A stretch of 51,668 nt of DNA from Candidatus Krumholzibacteriota bacterium (GCA_030609325.1 JAUWCL010000025.1:1-51668); one strand, 5' to 3'. Counted from the first letter of the stretch, positions 36,810-45,965 are shown. Numbers and translations are program-made. Notes: generated by a model not told the origin, from the sequence alone.

Positions 36810-37835
36810 TCATTCCCGGGGCCTGATTATCACCTTTATCGATTCGGAGCCTTCCGCGACGAGCCTGAATCCCTCGGCCGTTCTGTCGAGGGGAAGGCGG
36901 TGGGTGATCATGTCATCGACCCCGACCTCTCCCGAGGCGAGCAGATCGATCGCCTCGCGCGAGTCGACCGGCGGCCCGGCGTAAGTGGAGAGAATCGTGA
37001 TCTGGTCGCGCCATACGTCGAAGAACGGGATCATGATCTCCACTCCCGGTGCCAGAGGCGCGAAGAGGAGTACCGTACCGCCGCGATCGACCGACCGGAG
37101 AGCCTGCAGGACGACCGGTTCGACCCCGGCGCATGTCACCGTCAGGTCGAAGAGGCGCCCGCCGTTGAGCTCCTTCAGTCTGTCAGGAAGAGCTTCCGAC
37201 GCTTCGACAGCCTCGTCCGCTCCCATCCGTATCGCCGCCTCGAGCCTCGCGGGGTCGACGTCGGTGGCGACGATCCTGCCCGCGCCTCTCGCCCTGAGGA
37301 GCTTGATGAAGAGGAGCCCCGAGATGCCGCTGCCGAGCACGAGGACGTTGTCGCCTTCCGTGAAACGCGTCACGCCCAGGCCGCGGACGACGCAGGCCAG
37401 CGGTTCGATGAACGCGGCGGCGTCGAACGAGAGGCCGTCAGGGATGAGGAACGTCCCCTTCTCGACATTGATCTGCGGCACACGGACGAACTCGGCGAAT
37501 CCGCCCGGGTCGAAATTCGTTGTGCGCAGCGTGTCGCACAGGGAGTACTGGCCCTTGAGACAGTATCGGCACTGCTCGCAGGGCACGTGATGGGCGACCG
37601 AGACCCTGTCGCCGGGCGTGAACCGGTCTATGTCGGCGCCGACCCCTTCCACCGTGCCGGCGATCTCGTGGCCGAGCACGAGCGGCGCCTTCTTCACGCG
37701 GTACCATTCCATCACGTCGCTGCCGCAGATACCGCTCGACTCGATGCGGACGAGGATCTCGCCCGGGCCGATCTCCGGCACCGGCATCTCCTCGATGCGG
37801 ATGTCGTTGTTATTGTAGTAGACGGCTGCCCTCAT
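36810..37835 (-). CDS. Zinc-dependent medium-chain alcohol/polyol dehydrogenase
   Basis: 341 aa, MDR family related to sorbitol and threonine dehydrogenases. Catalytic-zinc ligands appear in GICGSD and GHEIAG, the structural-zinc cysteines in CEQCRYCLKGQYSLC, and the NAD(P) Rossmann motif in VLGSGISGLLFIKL. Cytoplasmic oxidoreductase for a sugar alcohol, threonine or related alcohol. ATG 37835 gives MRAAVYY; a TTG at 37853 would add six residues and nearly overlap the aldolase stop. It lies 20 bases downstream of an LsrF-like aldolase, so the two may act in one carbohydrate breakdown route. Confidence 0.85.
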   Translation of the reverse strand: MRAAVYYNNNDIRIEEMPVPEIGPGEILVRIESSGICGSDVMEWYRVKKAPLVLGHEIAGTVEGVGADIDRFTPGDRVSVAHHVPCEQCRYCLKGQYSLCDTLRTTNFDPGGFAEFVRVPQINVEKGTFLIPDGLSFDAAAFIEPLACVVRGLGVTRFTEGDNVLVLGSGISGLLFIKLLRARGAGRIVATDVDPARLEAAIRMGADEAVEASEALPDRLKELNGGRLFDLTVTCAGVEPVVLQALRSVDRGGTVLLFAPLAPGVEIMIPFFDVWRDQITILSTYAGPPVDSREAIDLLASGEVGVDDMITHRLPLDRTAEGFRLVAEGSESIKVIIRPRE

Positions 37836-37854
37836 ATGGATCGTGCCTGTCAAG

Positions 37855-38646
37855 TTACTCGTTGGAGAGGTTCTCGAAAAGCTCGAAGGCCTCGTCGACC
37901 GACATGTTCTCCTGGACGACGCCGCGCACGGCCCTTATCGCCGCGACAGGGTGGTCGGCCTGCCATATGTTCCGTCCCATGTCGACTCCGCTTGCGCCCT
38001 TTGAGATCGCGTCGTGCGCCAGCTGAAGCGTATCCTTGAACGTATCGAGCTGCGGGCCGCCGGCGATGACCACCGGAACGGGGCATCCCTCGACGACCTT
38101 CTCGAACTCGTCGCAGTAGTATGTCTTTACATAGTGGGCGCCGAGCTCGGCAGCGATACGGCAGCAGAGGGATAGGAACCTCGCGTCCCTCTTCTTCAGC
38201 TCCTTGCCGACGGCCGTGACGGCGAGCACCGGTATCCCGTACTTCTCGCCCTCGTCGACAAGCTCGGAGAGGCTGAGCAGGGTCTCGCGCTCGTAATCGG
38301 TGCCGACGAATATCGACAGCGTCACCGCCGACACGTTGAGCCTGATCGCTTCCTCGAACGATGTGGTGAGCCCCTCGTCTGCGAGCGAAGGGCCTATGAT
38401 GCTCGTGCCGCCGGAGACCCTCAGCACTACGGGGATGCTAGCCTCGGGATCGACGCACGTGCGCAGGATGCCTCTTGTGAGCATCAGGGCGTCGGCGTAA
38501 GGGAGCAGGGGCGTTATCGTCTCGCGCGGGTTCTCGAGTTTTCTCGTGGGACCGAGGAAGTAGCCGTGGTCGACGGCCAGCATCACGGTGCGGCCGGTCT
38601 CGGGGTTGAATATCCTCGACAGCCTGTTTTTCATTCCCCACTGCAT
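37855..38646 (-). CDS. LsrF/DeoC-class I aldolase family protein
   Basis: 263 aa TIM barrel. The N-terminus WGMKNRLSRIFNPETGRTVM and AVDHGYFLGPT match E. coli LsrF closely, and VKTYYC carries the Schiff-base-type lysine strand; the C-terminus has VVIAGGP and GASGVDMGRNIWQADHP. LsrF is the autoinducer-2 breakdown thiolase; the wider family includes class I fructose-bisphosphate aldolases. No lsr transporter or kinase is here, so the substrate may be a different ketose phosphate. GGAG lies 6 bases before the ATG. Upstream of the MDR dehydrogenase. Confidence 0.8.
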   Translation of the reverse strand: MQWGMKNRLSRIFNPETGRTVMLAVDHGYFLGPTRKLENPRETITPLLPYADALMLTRGILRTCVDPEASIPVVLRVSGGTSIIGPSLADEGLTTSFEEAIRLNVSAVTLSIFVGTDYERETLLSLSELVDEGEKYGIPVLAVTAVGKELKKRDARFLSLCCRIAAELGAHYVKTYYCDEFEKVVEGCPVPVVIAGGPQLDTFKDTLQLAHDAISKGASGVDMGRNIWQADHPVAAIRAVRGVVQENMSVDEAFELFENLSNE

Positions 38647-38713
38647 GATTATCTCCTCTTTGTTTTGATGGTGACCGTGCGGGGTGGAGTATATTAGCGG
38701 CTTGCGGTGATGG

Positions 38714-39961
38714 TCAAGCGGTGAATTCCCGCCGGTATAAGTGCGGCTCGGCGCGCCTGGCGATCCTGCACCCGTCGGCCGAGATCCTGCCGGTCCTTAT
38801 CATCGTGACGAGATAGGCCAGGACCAGCAGAGTCATAACCCCGAGGAGCAGGAAGGGGGCGTTGATCCCGAATGAATCGGATAGCCTCCCCGATATGAAC
38901 GAGAAGATCGAGTTGCCGATGATCATGACGTTCGAGGCGAGGCTGAACGCCGCCGTCCTGTTCTTCGGGTCAACGGAGCTCCCGATGAACGAGAGGATGG
39001 CGGGGTAGGTGGCGAAGAGCGCGATGCCGAAGACGGCGAAGGCGGCGATCGTCACGGGTACGTTTCGTCCGAGCCCGAAGATCACGGCGACGACAGCTAT
39101 TGCGATGTACGCGTAGACGAGGGTCCTCGACCTGCCGAGAATAGCCGAGATCCTGCCGTAGGAAAATGCCGAGAAGGTGCCCGCGGACATCCAGCATCCC
39201 ATGATGATCCCTGTTATTGACATCGGCACGCCGAGCCTGTGGTTGAGAAGGCTCGGGGCGTAGTTGATCGTGATCCCCCAGGCGAGGCCTCCGAGCACCA
39301 TCATCGGGATGAACGATTTTATCCCGTGGAATGCCCTGATCCACGAGACGGGCTCCTTCTCCTCCTCGATCTGCTGCGCGATCTCGCTCTTCTCGTACGG
39401 ATTGCGCGAGAGGTAGAGGCCGATAGCGACGGCCGAGAGGTTTATCATGCCCCACATGTAGAGGGGCGCCTGCCAGCCGAAATGCTCGGCGAGGAAGCCT
39501 GTCGACGCGAAGGCAAGAAGTACTCCGATGTTGCCGAAGGCGCTCTGGAATCCCATCGCCCTGTTGAGGTTCTTTCCGGCGAATACATGGGATATCCACG
39601 AGATCCCGACGGGGTGGTATATGCTCGTACCCATCCTCACCCCGATGAAGAAGAGGACGAGCATCCAGTAGCTCGTCGCCTTCGTCATGAGGATCAGCGA
39701 TGTCCCGACGAGTAGAGCGTCGACGGCGAGGTAGTATCTCGAATGGCGCGTCCTCGCGAAATGTCCGACAAACGCCTGGAAGATCACGGCGGTTACGAGG
39801 CCGACGAGGTTCGTCGTCCCGATGTCGGAGTAGCTGTGGATGAGCAGGCCCTGCGTGCAGAGGAGGGGGAAGATCGACGGCAGCACGACGGTCGAGGCGT
39901 CGTTGCACGCGTGGTGCAGCGAGACCGATCCGAGTATCCTTCTTTTCTTGCCGGTTATCAT
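38714..39961 (-). CDS. MFS transporter, fosmidomycin-resistance (Fsr)-like
   Basis: 415 aa, 12 membrane helices. It carries the MGTSIYHPVG motif typical of the Fsr drug-exporter branch of the MFS, and NDASTVVLPSIFPLL near the N-terminus. Likely proton-driven exporter of a small toxic or metabolic compound; the substrate is unknown. Lies about 70 bases upstream of the LsrF-like aldolase on the same strand with no visible terminator, so a common transcript is possible. The start diverges from the Memo-like gene. Confidence 0.85.
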   Translation of the reverse strand: MITGKKRRILGSVSLHHACNDASTVVLPSIFPLLCTQGLLIHSYSDIGTTNLVGLVTAVIFQAFVGHFARTRHSRYYLAVDALLVGTSLILMTKATSYWMLVLFFIGVRMGTSIYHPVGISWISHVFAGKNLNRAMGFQSAFGNIGVLLAFASTGFLAEHFGWQAPLYMWGMINLSAVAIGLYLSRNPYEKSEIAQQIEEEKEPVSWIRAFHGIKSFIPMMVLGGLAWGITINYAPSLLNHRLGVPMSITGIIMGCWMSAGTFSAFSYGRISAILGRSRTLVYAYIAIAVVAVIFGLGRNVPVTIAAFAVFGIALFATYPAILSFIGSSVDPKNRTAAFSLASNVMIIGNSIFSFISGRLSDSFGINAPFLLLGVMTLLVLAYLVTMIRTGRISADGCRIARRAEPHLYRREFTA

Positions 39962-40090
39962 CGTCTCTCCGGGCAGTGCAGGACAGGAGTATCTAGCAAT
40001 GAATATATTTTCAGAGCGTGATAATGTCAGGCTTTTTCTGTGCCGGGAGGCCGCGCTGATGTATCATCGTCCGGTATCAGGAGGTCGATC

Positions 40091-41215
40091 ATGAGAAGAA
40101 ATATCCGGGCGGCGCTGATGATCGCCGCCGCAACGGCCGCGGCGCTGCCGGCGGCATCAGTGGAACAGCAGGCGTTTGAGAGCCCGACGGCCGGCACCGT
40201 GCGCCAGCCGTTCGACACCGTGGGATACGCGACGACTCCGGAACAGGTGGAGGCCGTCATCGCGGTATCCGATTCGCTTGCCGCGGCAGAGCTTCCGCTC
40301 GTCTCAGGTTCCGCTCCCGCCGATGCGGGAGCGATGATAGGGGCGATCGTTCCGCACGACGATTACATATATGCCGGGCCGTACTACGCGATGACGGTCG
40401 ACGGGGTGAAGGCGCCGCTCGTCGTACTCTTCGGAGTGGCGCACAGGGCGAGGAGGACAGGGCTCGAAGGGAAACTGATATTCGACGATTTCAGCGGGTG
40501 GAAGGGACCTTACGGAGTGACCGCGGTATCGGATCTCAGGGAGAGGATCATCGAGCGGCTGCCCGAGGAGATCGTCCTCGTCGACGGATCTTTCCATGCA
40601 TCGGAGCATTCTCTCGAGGCGTTCATCCCGTTCCTGCAGTATTACGGTGGCGGGAAAGTAGAGATACTACCCGTCCTCGTGACCAGGTTCGCGGGGGATT
40701 CGTTCGGTATAGCCGTCGGCGAGATGACGCGCGCCCTCTCCGCGGTCCTCGAGGATGAGGGGAAGAAACTGGGCAGGGACGCCGCCGTGCTGATCTCCGC
40801 TGACTGCGTTCACTACGGTGATGAGGAGTGGGGCGGCAGGAATTACGCCCCGTTCGGCACGGACCGCGAGGGGTACGTGCAGGCGACGGCGCAGGATATC
40901 GACATAGCGAGGGAGACCCTGGAAGGGCCCCTCTCGGCGGAGAAGATCGCCTCCTTCCGCGAGCGGGTCGAGAGAGACGACCTCGAGTGGCCGTACAAGG
41001 TCACGTGGTGCGGGGTCTATTCGATACCGTTCGGGCTGAGCGTCCTCGACGGGCTGGCCGCCGCGCAGGGACTCCCTGCGCCTGACGGCCACATTCTCGG
41101 GTACGGGACGAGCCTCGAACCGGGCCGGCTACCTGTCGAGCGGACGGGCCTCGGAGCGACGAACATCGCCACGGAGAGACACTGGGTGGGGTATCTCGCG
41201 ATGGGGTACTGGTAG
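40091..41215 (+). CDS. Exported Memo-like (AmmeMemoRadiSam B) protein
   Basis: 374 aa. ATG 40091 follows AGGAGGTCGATC and opens a signal peptide (MRRNIRAALMIAAATAAALPA), so the product is probably periplasmic. The core matches the Memo/AmmeMemoRadiSam-B fold: VPHDDYIYAGPYYA (family form PHAGYxYSG), a GVAHRARRTG strand, EHSLEAFIPFLQYYG and SADCVHYG. Memo folds resemble extradiol dioxygenases, with metal-binding His. The usual AmmeMemoRadiSam partners (AMMECR1 and radical-SAM proteins) are absent here. Unusual mostly for being exported; function unknown. Confidence 0.8.
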   Translation: MRRNIRAALMIAAATAAALPAASVEQQAFESPTAGTVRQPFDTVGYATTPEQVEAVIAVSDSLAAAELPLVSGSAPADAGAMIGAIVPHDDYIYAGPYYAMTVDGVKAPLVVLFGVAHRARRTGLEGKLIFDDFSGWKGPYGVTAVSDLRERIIERLPEEIVLVDGSFHASEHSLEAFIPFLQYYGGGKVEILPVLVTRFAGDSFGIAVGEMTRALSAVLEDEGKKLGRDAAVLISADCVHYGDEEWGGRNYAPFGTDREGYVQATAQDIDIARETLEGPLSAEKIASFRERVERDDLEWPYKVTWCGVYSIPFGLSVLDGLAAAQGLPAPDGHILGYGTSLEPGRLPVERTGLGATNIATERHWVGYLAMGYW

Positions 41216-41233
41216 AAAAGGAAGGGCCGCGCA

Positions 41234-41581
41234 TCAACCGGGCTCTATGACGAGGATGTCGCCGACCGACGTGCCTGTCTCGGACAGACGCTCGGGAGGG
41301 AACTCCACCGCGCTGACCGCGCCGGCGACCGGTTCGACGAAGCAGTTCGGCGGGAAACTGCGGTAGATCTTTATTACCCGCATATTGCTGTCGAGGAAGA
41401 CGATGTCGATCGCCCTGCTCATGCCAATGGTGTATATCCCCTGACAGGGCGATATGTAGAGCGCGCAGTCCGCCGGGATCCCCTGGTTGTTGATATGTCT
41501 CAGGGTATTCATGAAATGCTCGTTCAGCGTCAGGAGAGTCGTCCCGAGGTAGGTGCATCTTGTTCTGTTCCAGACAGCCAA
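41234..41581 (-). CDS. DUF192 family protein
   Basis: 115 aa. Contains the DUF192 core: GMSRAIDIVFLDSNMRVIKIYRS, then VSAVEFPPERLSETGTSVGD. The family is widespread and often exported; this copy lacks a signal peptide, so it appears cytoplasmic. The start is TTG 41581 with AGGAGG 6 bases upstream. It follows the small membrane protein by 13 bases and is probably co-transcribed. Function unknown; sometimes found near prepilin-processing genes. Confidence 0.75.
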   Translation of the reverse strand: MAVWNRTRCTYLGTTLLTLNEHFMNTLRHINNQGIPADCALYISPCQGIYTIGMSRAIDIVFLDSNMRVIKIYRSFPPNCFVEPVAGAVSAVEFPPERLSETGTSVGDILVIEPG

Positions 41582-41594
41582 CTCGATCCTCCTG

Positions 41595-42215
41595 TCAGAT
41601 GAACATGTCGGTCATCAGCACTGCCAGTGTCGCGACGGCGAGCGAGGTCCGCCAAAGCAGCATCTCGATGCCGGCCGGTATTCGGGCGTCGGCATCCCCG
41701 CCGGGTTCTGCGGCGCTGTCATCCTGATTTCTTCGGGGGGGCTTCCTGAGTCTACGGTTCTCTATCAAGGCCAGGATGGAACGGCCGGTCGGATTGCATC
41801 CCGCGTCGGAACCGGCAAACCGGGGGACTAATCTGTCCATCATCGCCGGCTGGCGGCCGGGCGAGCGCTGCACGATGTAGATCGCAGCCGCTATGGCGAT
41901 CGCGGCCAGCCCTCCGATCGGGCCGAGAAGGGATCCCACCGCCACTGGAGCGGCGATGTCCCTGAGCGCGACCCTGTTTCTCGCGACAAGCGGAGCGGAG
42001 ACGGCAAATGCCGCCATGGCCCCGATAAGAGTCATTAAAAGCCCGCCTCCACCGGATCGCAGTAAGTTAACTGTGGCGGAGGCGGTAACGATGATTAGGT
42101 ACAACACGGTTTCCCGTCCTGCTTCCTTTCCTCTTCCGCGGATGCGAAGGAGGGCGAAGACGAAAAGGACAGCTATGAGCCTTAGTATCAGCGTTTCGGT
42201 TTCACAGATGCTCAT
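41595..42215 (-). CDS. Membrane protein, possibly degenerate prepilin-peptidase-like
   Basis: 206 aa with about five hydrophobic helices and a hydrophilic Arg/Pro-rich loop (NRRLRKPPRRNQDD) before the last one. The region RDIAAPVAVGSLLGPIGGL is loosely like the GDVKL helix of A24 prepilin peptidases, but the catalytic Asp pair is absent, so I treat it as a hypothetical membrane protein. ATG 42215 has GGGAG 6 bases upstream. It pairs with the DUF192 gene downstream. Confidence 0.5.
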   Translation of the reverse strand: MSICETETLILRLIAVLFVFALLRIRGRGKEAGRETVLYLIIVTASATVNLLRSGGGGLLMTLIGAMAAFAVSAPLVARNRVALRDIAAPVAVGSLLGPIGGLAAIAIAAAIYIVQRSPGRQPAMMDRLVPRFAGSDAGCNPTGRSILALIENRRLRKPPRRNQDDSAAEPGGDADARIPAGIEMLLWRTSLAVATLAVLMTDMFI

Positions 42216-42639
42216 AGAGATCTCCCTGCCGGGGACTGTCCTTCGAATCCGCACAAATAACCATTAACAAGATACGGTCCATGGATTCGGGATCGGATCG
42301 TCAGCTGCCGCCGACACCTGGGAACGATATCTAAATGTGCCGTAACCCACTGATATGGTGAGGATAGCGAAGCTGACGGTTTTCAGGGACTGCGGGCGGA
42401 AACCTGTATTCGCGTCATGACTGAACGGAGGGCGAGGTCTGAGGCTGGGGAATTTCCCTCATGCCCGGGCGGCGGACTCCCGCCCTATGAGTAGAATTGC
42501 TTATTAAGAAATCCCGGCGTTCTTCAAAGCGCTCAGGACGGTCTGTCGTTTCCCGTCGTTTCCCGTCGTTTACTGTCGGTCTCCGTGCCTTCCTGTGATG
42601 GCCCGGAACCGGGCTGCTCACCGGCGATGATCGCTATCG
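42216..42639. other. Intergenic region with tandem repeat and hairpins
   Basis: About 420 bases without a convincing gene. It holds a long-range inverted repeat (CGTCAGCT 42299-42306 with 42371-42378) that would frame a 64-base loop, a 10-bp tandem repeat (42545-42574) and a GCCCGG/CCGGGC hairpin (42601-42614) downstream of the glycosyltransferase stop. I recognise no riboswitch or small RNA family. Confidence 0.4.
42545..42574. repeat. 10-bp tandem repeat, three units
   Basis: GTCGTTTCCC occurs twice in tandem followed by the variant GTCGTTTACT and a partial GTCGG. Too short for a named element; it may be a slippage product. Confidence 0.6.
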
Positions 42640-43704
42640 TCATGGTCCTTCGACGAGGCGTGTGAATTCCATCTCGGCCCTTTCCATGTTCGGAAGCCAT
42701 AGCCCCCGCTGCGCGACCGCCGCCGCCGACTCTTCCCTCATCGAGGCGGCCAGGACGGGATTCTCGTGAAGGCTGAGCATCGCTTCGGTCAGGCCGGTGG
42801 CGTCACCGGAGCGGAAGAGCAGGCCGCCGACGCCGTCGCGTATCCATTCGCGGTTGGCATTGAGGGCGGCCACTACGGGTACCGCGCCGCAAGCCATCGC
42901 CTCGAGGAGGGAGACCGACGTCGAATCCGATTTCGCGGTGGAGACGTAGATGTCGGCGCGTTTCAGCTCCCTGGCGATATCTGCCGGATCGAGCCTGCCG
43001 GTGAACGTGACCCTGTCACCTGTGCCGAGGCTTTCCGCCCTCCTCTCCAGCGCACCCCTCTCGGGCCCGTCGCCGCAGATCACGAGCCGGGAGTCAGCCT
43101 TCCCGTGCATCTCTGCAAAGGCGGCAAGGAGGGTGTCGAGGCCGTAGATGGGGTAGAGATTCCTCGTGCTGACGATCCTCAGGGGCCCGTCGCCGCGTTC
43201 GGCCCGGCCCTCGCGGTTGAAGACGGACGGGTCGATGCCGAAGTAGATCTCGACGATCCTGGAAGGCTCCACGCCCGCATGGACGACGCTTTCGGACAGC
43301 GACTCGGCGTCGGTCGTCACGAGCGACGCGTGCCTCAGGGCATACTTGATCTGGAGCTTGTGAACGAACGAGGAGGGGTAGTCGACGAGCATGTCCGACC
43401 CTATCGCCGTAACGACAAGTGGGCGGTAGCCGGACTGCGCGCCTATGAATCCGTATCCGCCCGCGTAGATCGCGTTGACGATGTCGGGACCGAACGATTC
43501 GAGCTCTTTCCTGACGGTGCCGAGGGCCGCCGCGTATCCGGCGAGCTTCGTGGGGAGGAGTTTTCTGATGCGCCTGGCGGGAAAGGGGCATCCGGCGACA
43601 TCCTCGAAGGAGACCAGCAGGACGTCATGCCCCTTGTCGTGAAAGTAATCTGCCCATCGGCGAACGTGGCCGAGAGAGCCGTCGCCGAGAAACGCGATCC
43701 GCAT
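42640..43704 (-). CDS. GT4 family glycosyltransferase
   Basis: 354 aa GT-B enzyme. N-terminal acceptor domain (MRIAFLGDGSLGHVRRWADYF), C-terminal nucleotide-sugar domain with RIVSTRNLYPIYGLDTLL, VICGDGPE and STAKSDSTSVSLLEAMACG, the last holding the phosphate-binding Glu of the E-x7-E region. Likely surface-polysaccharide or glycolipid synthesis. ATG 43704 is preferred over 43710 because AGGA then lies 5 bases upstream. It is distinct in sequence from the glycosyltransferase at 21.7 kb and sits alone, next to the AbgT gene. Confidence 0.85.
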   Translation of the reverse strand: MRIAFLGDGSLGHVRRWADYFHDKGHDVLLVSFEDVAGCPFPARRIRKLLPTKLAGYAAALGTVRKELESFGPDIVNAIYAGGYGFIGAQSGYRPLVVTAIGSDMLVDYPSSFVHKLQIKYALRHASLVTTDAESLSESVVHAGVEPSRIVEIYFGIDPSVFNREGRAERGDGPLRIVSTRNLYPIYGLDTLLAAFAEMHGKADSRLVICGDGPERGALERRAESLGTGDRVTFTGRLDPADIARELKRADIYVSTAKSDSTSVSLLEAMACGAVPVVAALNANREWIRDGVGGLLFRSGDATGLTEAMLSLHENPVLAASMREESAAAVAQRGLWLPNMERAEMEFTRLVEGP

Positions 43705-43794
43705 CCTCATCCTTTCCCGTGAGGTCCGACTCCTGCCTTTATAGCAGAATCACCGGTTACGGGACAGATGAAACTGGAGCGCCCGCGGGCCGGG

Positions 43795-45333
43795 CTAACC
43801 GGGAAGCCGGATCGGCGCGTCCGGGCCGACGGGCAGCCCGATCAGCATCCATACGGCGAGCAGGATCGTCCATACGATTCCGATGATGACCGTGTACGGG
43901 AGCATCGTGGCCGTGATCGTGCCTATCCCGTATTTCTCGTCGTATTTCTGCGCGAACGCGACGATCAGGGCGAAGTAGCTCATCATAGGAGTGATGATGT
44001 TCGTTATCGAGTCCCCGATCCTGAACGCCGCCTGCGTTATGCCCGGGTGATATCCGACGAGCATGAACATAGGAACGAAGACCGGCGCCATGATCGCCCA
44101 TTTGGCCGACGCGCTTCCCATGAAGAGGTTGATGAACGCCGACAGTATCAGGAAGGAGACGAGCAGCATGACCCCGGTGAATCCGATGCTGCCGAGGAAC
44201 CCGGCGCCCTTGATCGCAACCAGCACCCCGATGTTGCTGTATTTGAAGTAGTAGACGAACTGGCCGGCGAAGAATACAAGGACGATGTAGCCGGACAGGC
44301 CTTTCATCGAGCCCGTCATACTTTTGATGATATCCTTGTCGCTGCGGATGGAACCGACGGCGATCCCGTAGGCGATACCCGGTATCAGGAAGAAGATCAA
44401 GATCGCGGTGATGAGCCCGTTCATAAAGGGCGATCGCAGGAGCGATCCGGTCTCGGGGTCCCTGAGGACGGCCCCCTCGGGGAGGGTGAGCAGGGCGAGG
44501 ATTATCAGGAATGCGGCCGTCGCGCCGGCCGCCCAGGCGAGGCCCTTTCGCTCGTTGGGCGATACCTTCTCGAAGTCCTCGCTCTCCCCCTCGTATTTTC
44601 CCAGCCTCGGCTCGACGATCCTCTCGGTGACGAACGTGCCGAAGATGACGATCAGGAAGGCCGAGGCAAACATGAAGTAGTAGTTTACCGCGGGGGATAT
44701 ATGCATATCGGCGTCGATGATCTGGGCGGCCGATTCGGTCAGCCCGGCGAGGATCGGATCGATCGATCCGATGAGGAAATTCGCCCCGAAGCCTCCCGAC
44801 ACACCGAGGAAAGCGGCCGCCAGCCCTGCTATCGGATGCCGCTTGACGGCGGCGAATATCATCGCTCCGAGGGGGATCAGCACGACGTATCCTGCGCTCG
44901 AAGCGAGGTGCGAGAGGATTCCTGCGGCGATCACCGCGGCAGTGATCAGCCGCGGCGGCGCGCTCGTGACGATGTGGCGCAGCAGCGCCGAGATGAGGCC
45001 CGAACCTTCCGCAACGCCTATGCCTATCATCGCCACCAGTACGATGCCGAGGGGAGGGAAAAACACGAAATTGTCGGTCACCTTCGTCCACATGAACCGG
45101 AATCCCTCGTGGGAGAGCATGTTGATCGCCTCGATCGTCGCGCCTGTCCCCGGATGGACGGCGGTGATACCGGCCCTCGAGATCAGCGCCGAGGCGACGG
45201 CGGTGCTGACGGCGAATATCGCGAAGAGTGTCGCGGGGTGGGGGAGCTTGTTGCCCACCCGCTCGATGCGATCGAGGAATCTCATCAGGGCGGATCTCTT
45301 TACCGTTGCGGTATTGTCGTTGCCTTCGGTCAT
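43795..45333 (-). CDS. AbgT family transporter (p-aminobenzoyl-glutamate/sulfonamide type)
   Basis: 512 aa, about 11 helices and two re-entrant loops. AbgT-family features include RIERVGNKLPHPATLF at the N-terminus, FVFFPPLGIVLVAMIGIGVAEGSG, GFGANFLIGSIDPILAGLTE and GSASAKWAIMAPVFVPMFM. The family imports p-aminobenzoyl-glutamate or exports sulfonamides by cation antiport, so it links to folate salvage or drug efflux. The ATG follows GAGAGGACTGACG. It is 54 bases downstream of nikR on the same strand and may be regulated with it. Confidence 0.9.
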   Translation of the reverse strand: MTEGNDNTATVKRSALMRFLDRIERVGNKLPHPATLFAIFAVSTAVASALISRAGITAVHPGTGATIEAINMLSHEGFRFMWTKVTDNFVFFPPLGIVLVAMIGIGVAEGSGLISALLRHIVTSAPPRLITAAVIAAGILSHLASSAGYVVLIPLGAMIFAAVKRHPIAGLAAAFLGVSGGFGANFLIGSIDPILAGLTESAAQIIDADMHISPAVNYYFMFASAFLIVIFGTFVTERIVEPRLGKYEGESEDFEKVSPNERKGLAWAAGATAAFLIILALLTLPEGAVLRDPETGSLLRSPFMNGLITAILIFFLIPGIAYGIAVGSIRSDKDIIKSMTGSMKGLSGYIVLVFFAGQFVYYFKYSNIGVLVAIKGAGFLGSIGFTGVMLLVSFLILSAFINLFMGSASAKWAIMAPVFVPMFMLVGYHPGITQAAFRIGDSITNIITPMMSYFALIVAFAQKYDEKYGIGTITATMLPYTVIIGIVWTILLAVWMLIGLPVGPDAPIRLPG

Positions 45334-45387
45334 CGTCAGTCCTCTCTGTCAGTCGGGCCGGGTGCTTTTGATCCGGTGGATAAGATG

Positions 45388-45801
45388 TCAGAGCGCCACG
45401 CCCGCGGTGGCCTTGACCAGCGTCCCGTATTTGATGCCCTTCATCGAGATCATCTCGTCGGCGAAATCTCTCACTTCTCCGGCCTTTCCGCGAATCACCT
45501 TGACCTCGAGACAGTTGTCGTGGTCGAGATGGATGTGCAGAGTCGACAGGATGCCGCCCTCCCAGTAATGTTCCTTCTTCAGGAGACGGGAGGAGAGCTC
45601 GCGGCTGTGATGGTCGAACACGATGACGAGCACCCCGATGATCTCTCCCGCGGCGTCGGCCCATTCGTCGTCGACGATCGTTTTTCTTACCAGGTCGCGT
45701 ATAGCCTCGGACCTGTTGGGATAACCCTTCTCCCGGACCATCGCGTCGAGCTTTTCGAGGAGCCCGTCCTCCATCGACACTCCGAACCTTGTCGTACTCA
45801 T
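45388..45801 (-). CDS. nikR: Nickel-responsive regulator NikR
   Basis: 137 aa. N-terminal ribbon-helix-helix DNA-binding segment (TTRFGVSMEDGLLEKLDAMV) and a C-terminal ACT-type metal domain. The high-affinity nickel ligands are present: His78, His89, His91 and Cys97, matching E. coli His76, His87, His89 and Cys95. It represses nickel uptake when nickel is plentiful. No nickel transporter lies nearby; instead it heads the strand before AbgT. The intergenic region to the divergent glycosylase contains a short CCGGCGCCGG palindrome but no obvious GTATGA-type NikR operator. Confidence 0.9.
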   Translation of the reverse strand: MSTTRFGVSMEDGLLEKLDAMVREKGYPNRSEAIRDLVRKTIVDDEWADAAGEIIGVLVIVFDHHSRELSSRLLKKEHYWEGGILSTLHIHLDHDNCLEVKVIRGKAGEVRDFADEMISMKGIKYGTLVKATAGVAL

Positions 45802-45880
45802 CTGAGACCTTTCGCAATATTCGAGGTTACATACAACAGGATGACCCTAAGAGAGAAGCGGCCCGCAGGTCAACCGGATT

Positions 45881-45890
45881 CCGGCGCCGG
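45881..45890. repeat. CCGGCGCCGG palindrome, core of the 20-bp repeats
   Basis: The same 10-bp core that sits in the middle of the palindromes at 16578 and 36221, here without the CACTC/GAGTG arms. It lies in the divergent gap between nikR and the MagIII-like gene. Confidence 0.4.
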
Positions 45891-45965
45891 GAAAGAGATG
45901 GTTGAACGCGGCCGGCCGGCTGATGTAAGTTTATCCGGTCGGTAAAAGCGCGATGCGAGGTGAAT

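Noticed and set aside
36561-38039. Long plus-strand open frame over lipoprotein, MDR dehydrogenase and aldolase
   Set aside because: Antisense shadow; the minus-strand frames have clear family motifs.
42216-42639. Cobalamin riboswitch-like look of GGCGAGGTCTGAGGCTGG
   Set aside because: No B12 box or conserved core was found on either strand.
43757-45817. 686-codon minus-strand open frame overlapping the AbgT gene
   Set aside because: It is a shifted frame of the AbgT and NikR genes, full of Arg/Gly/His and with no recognisable domain.
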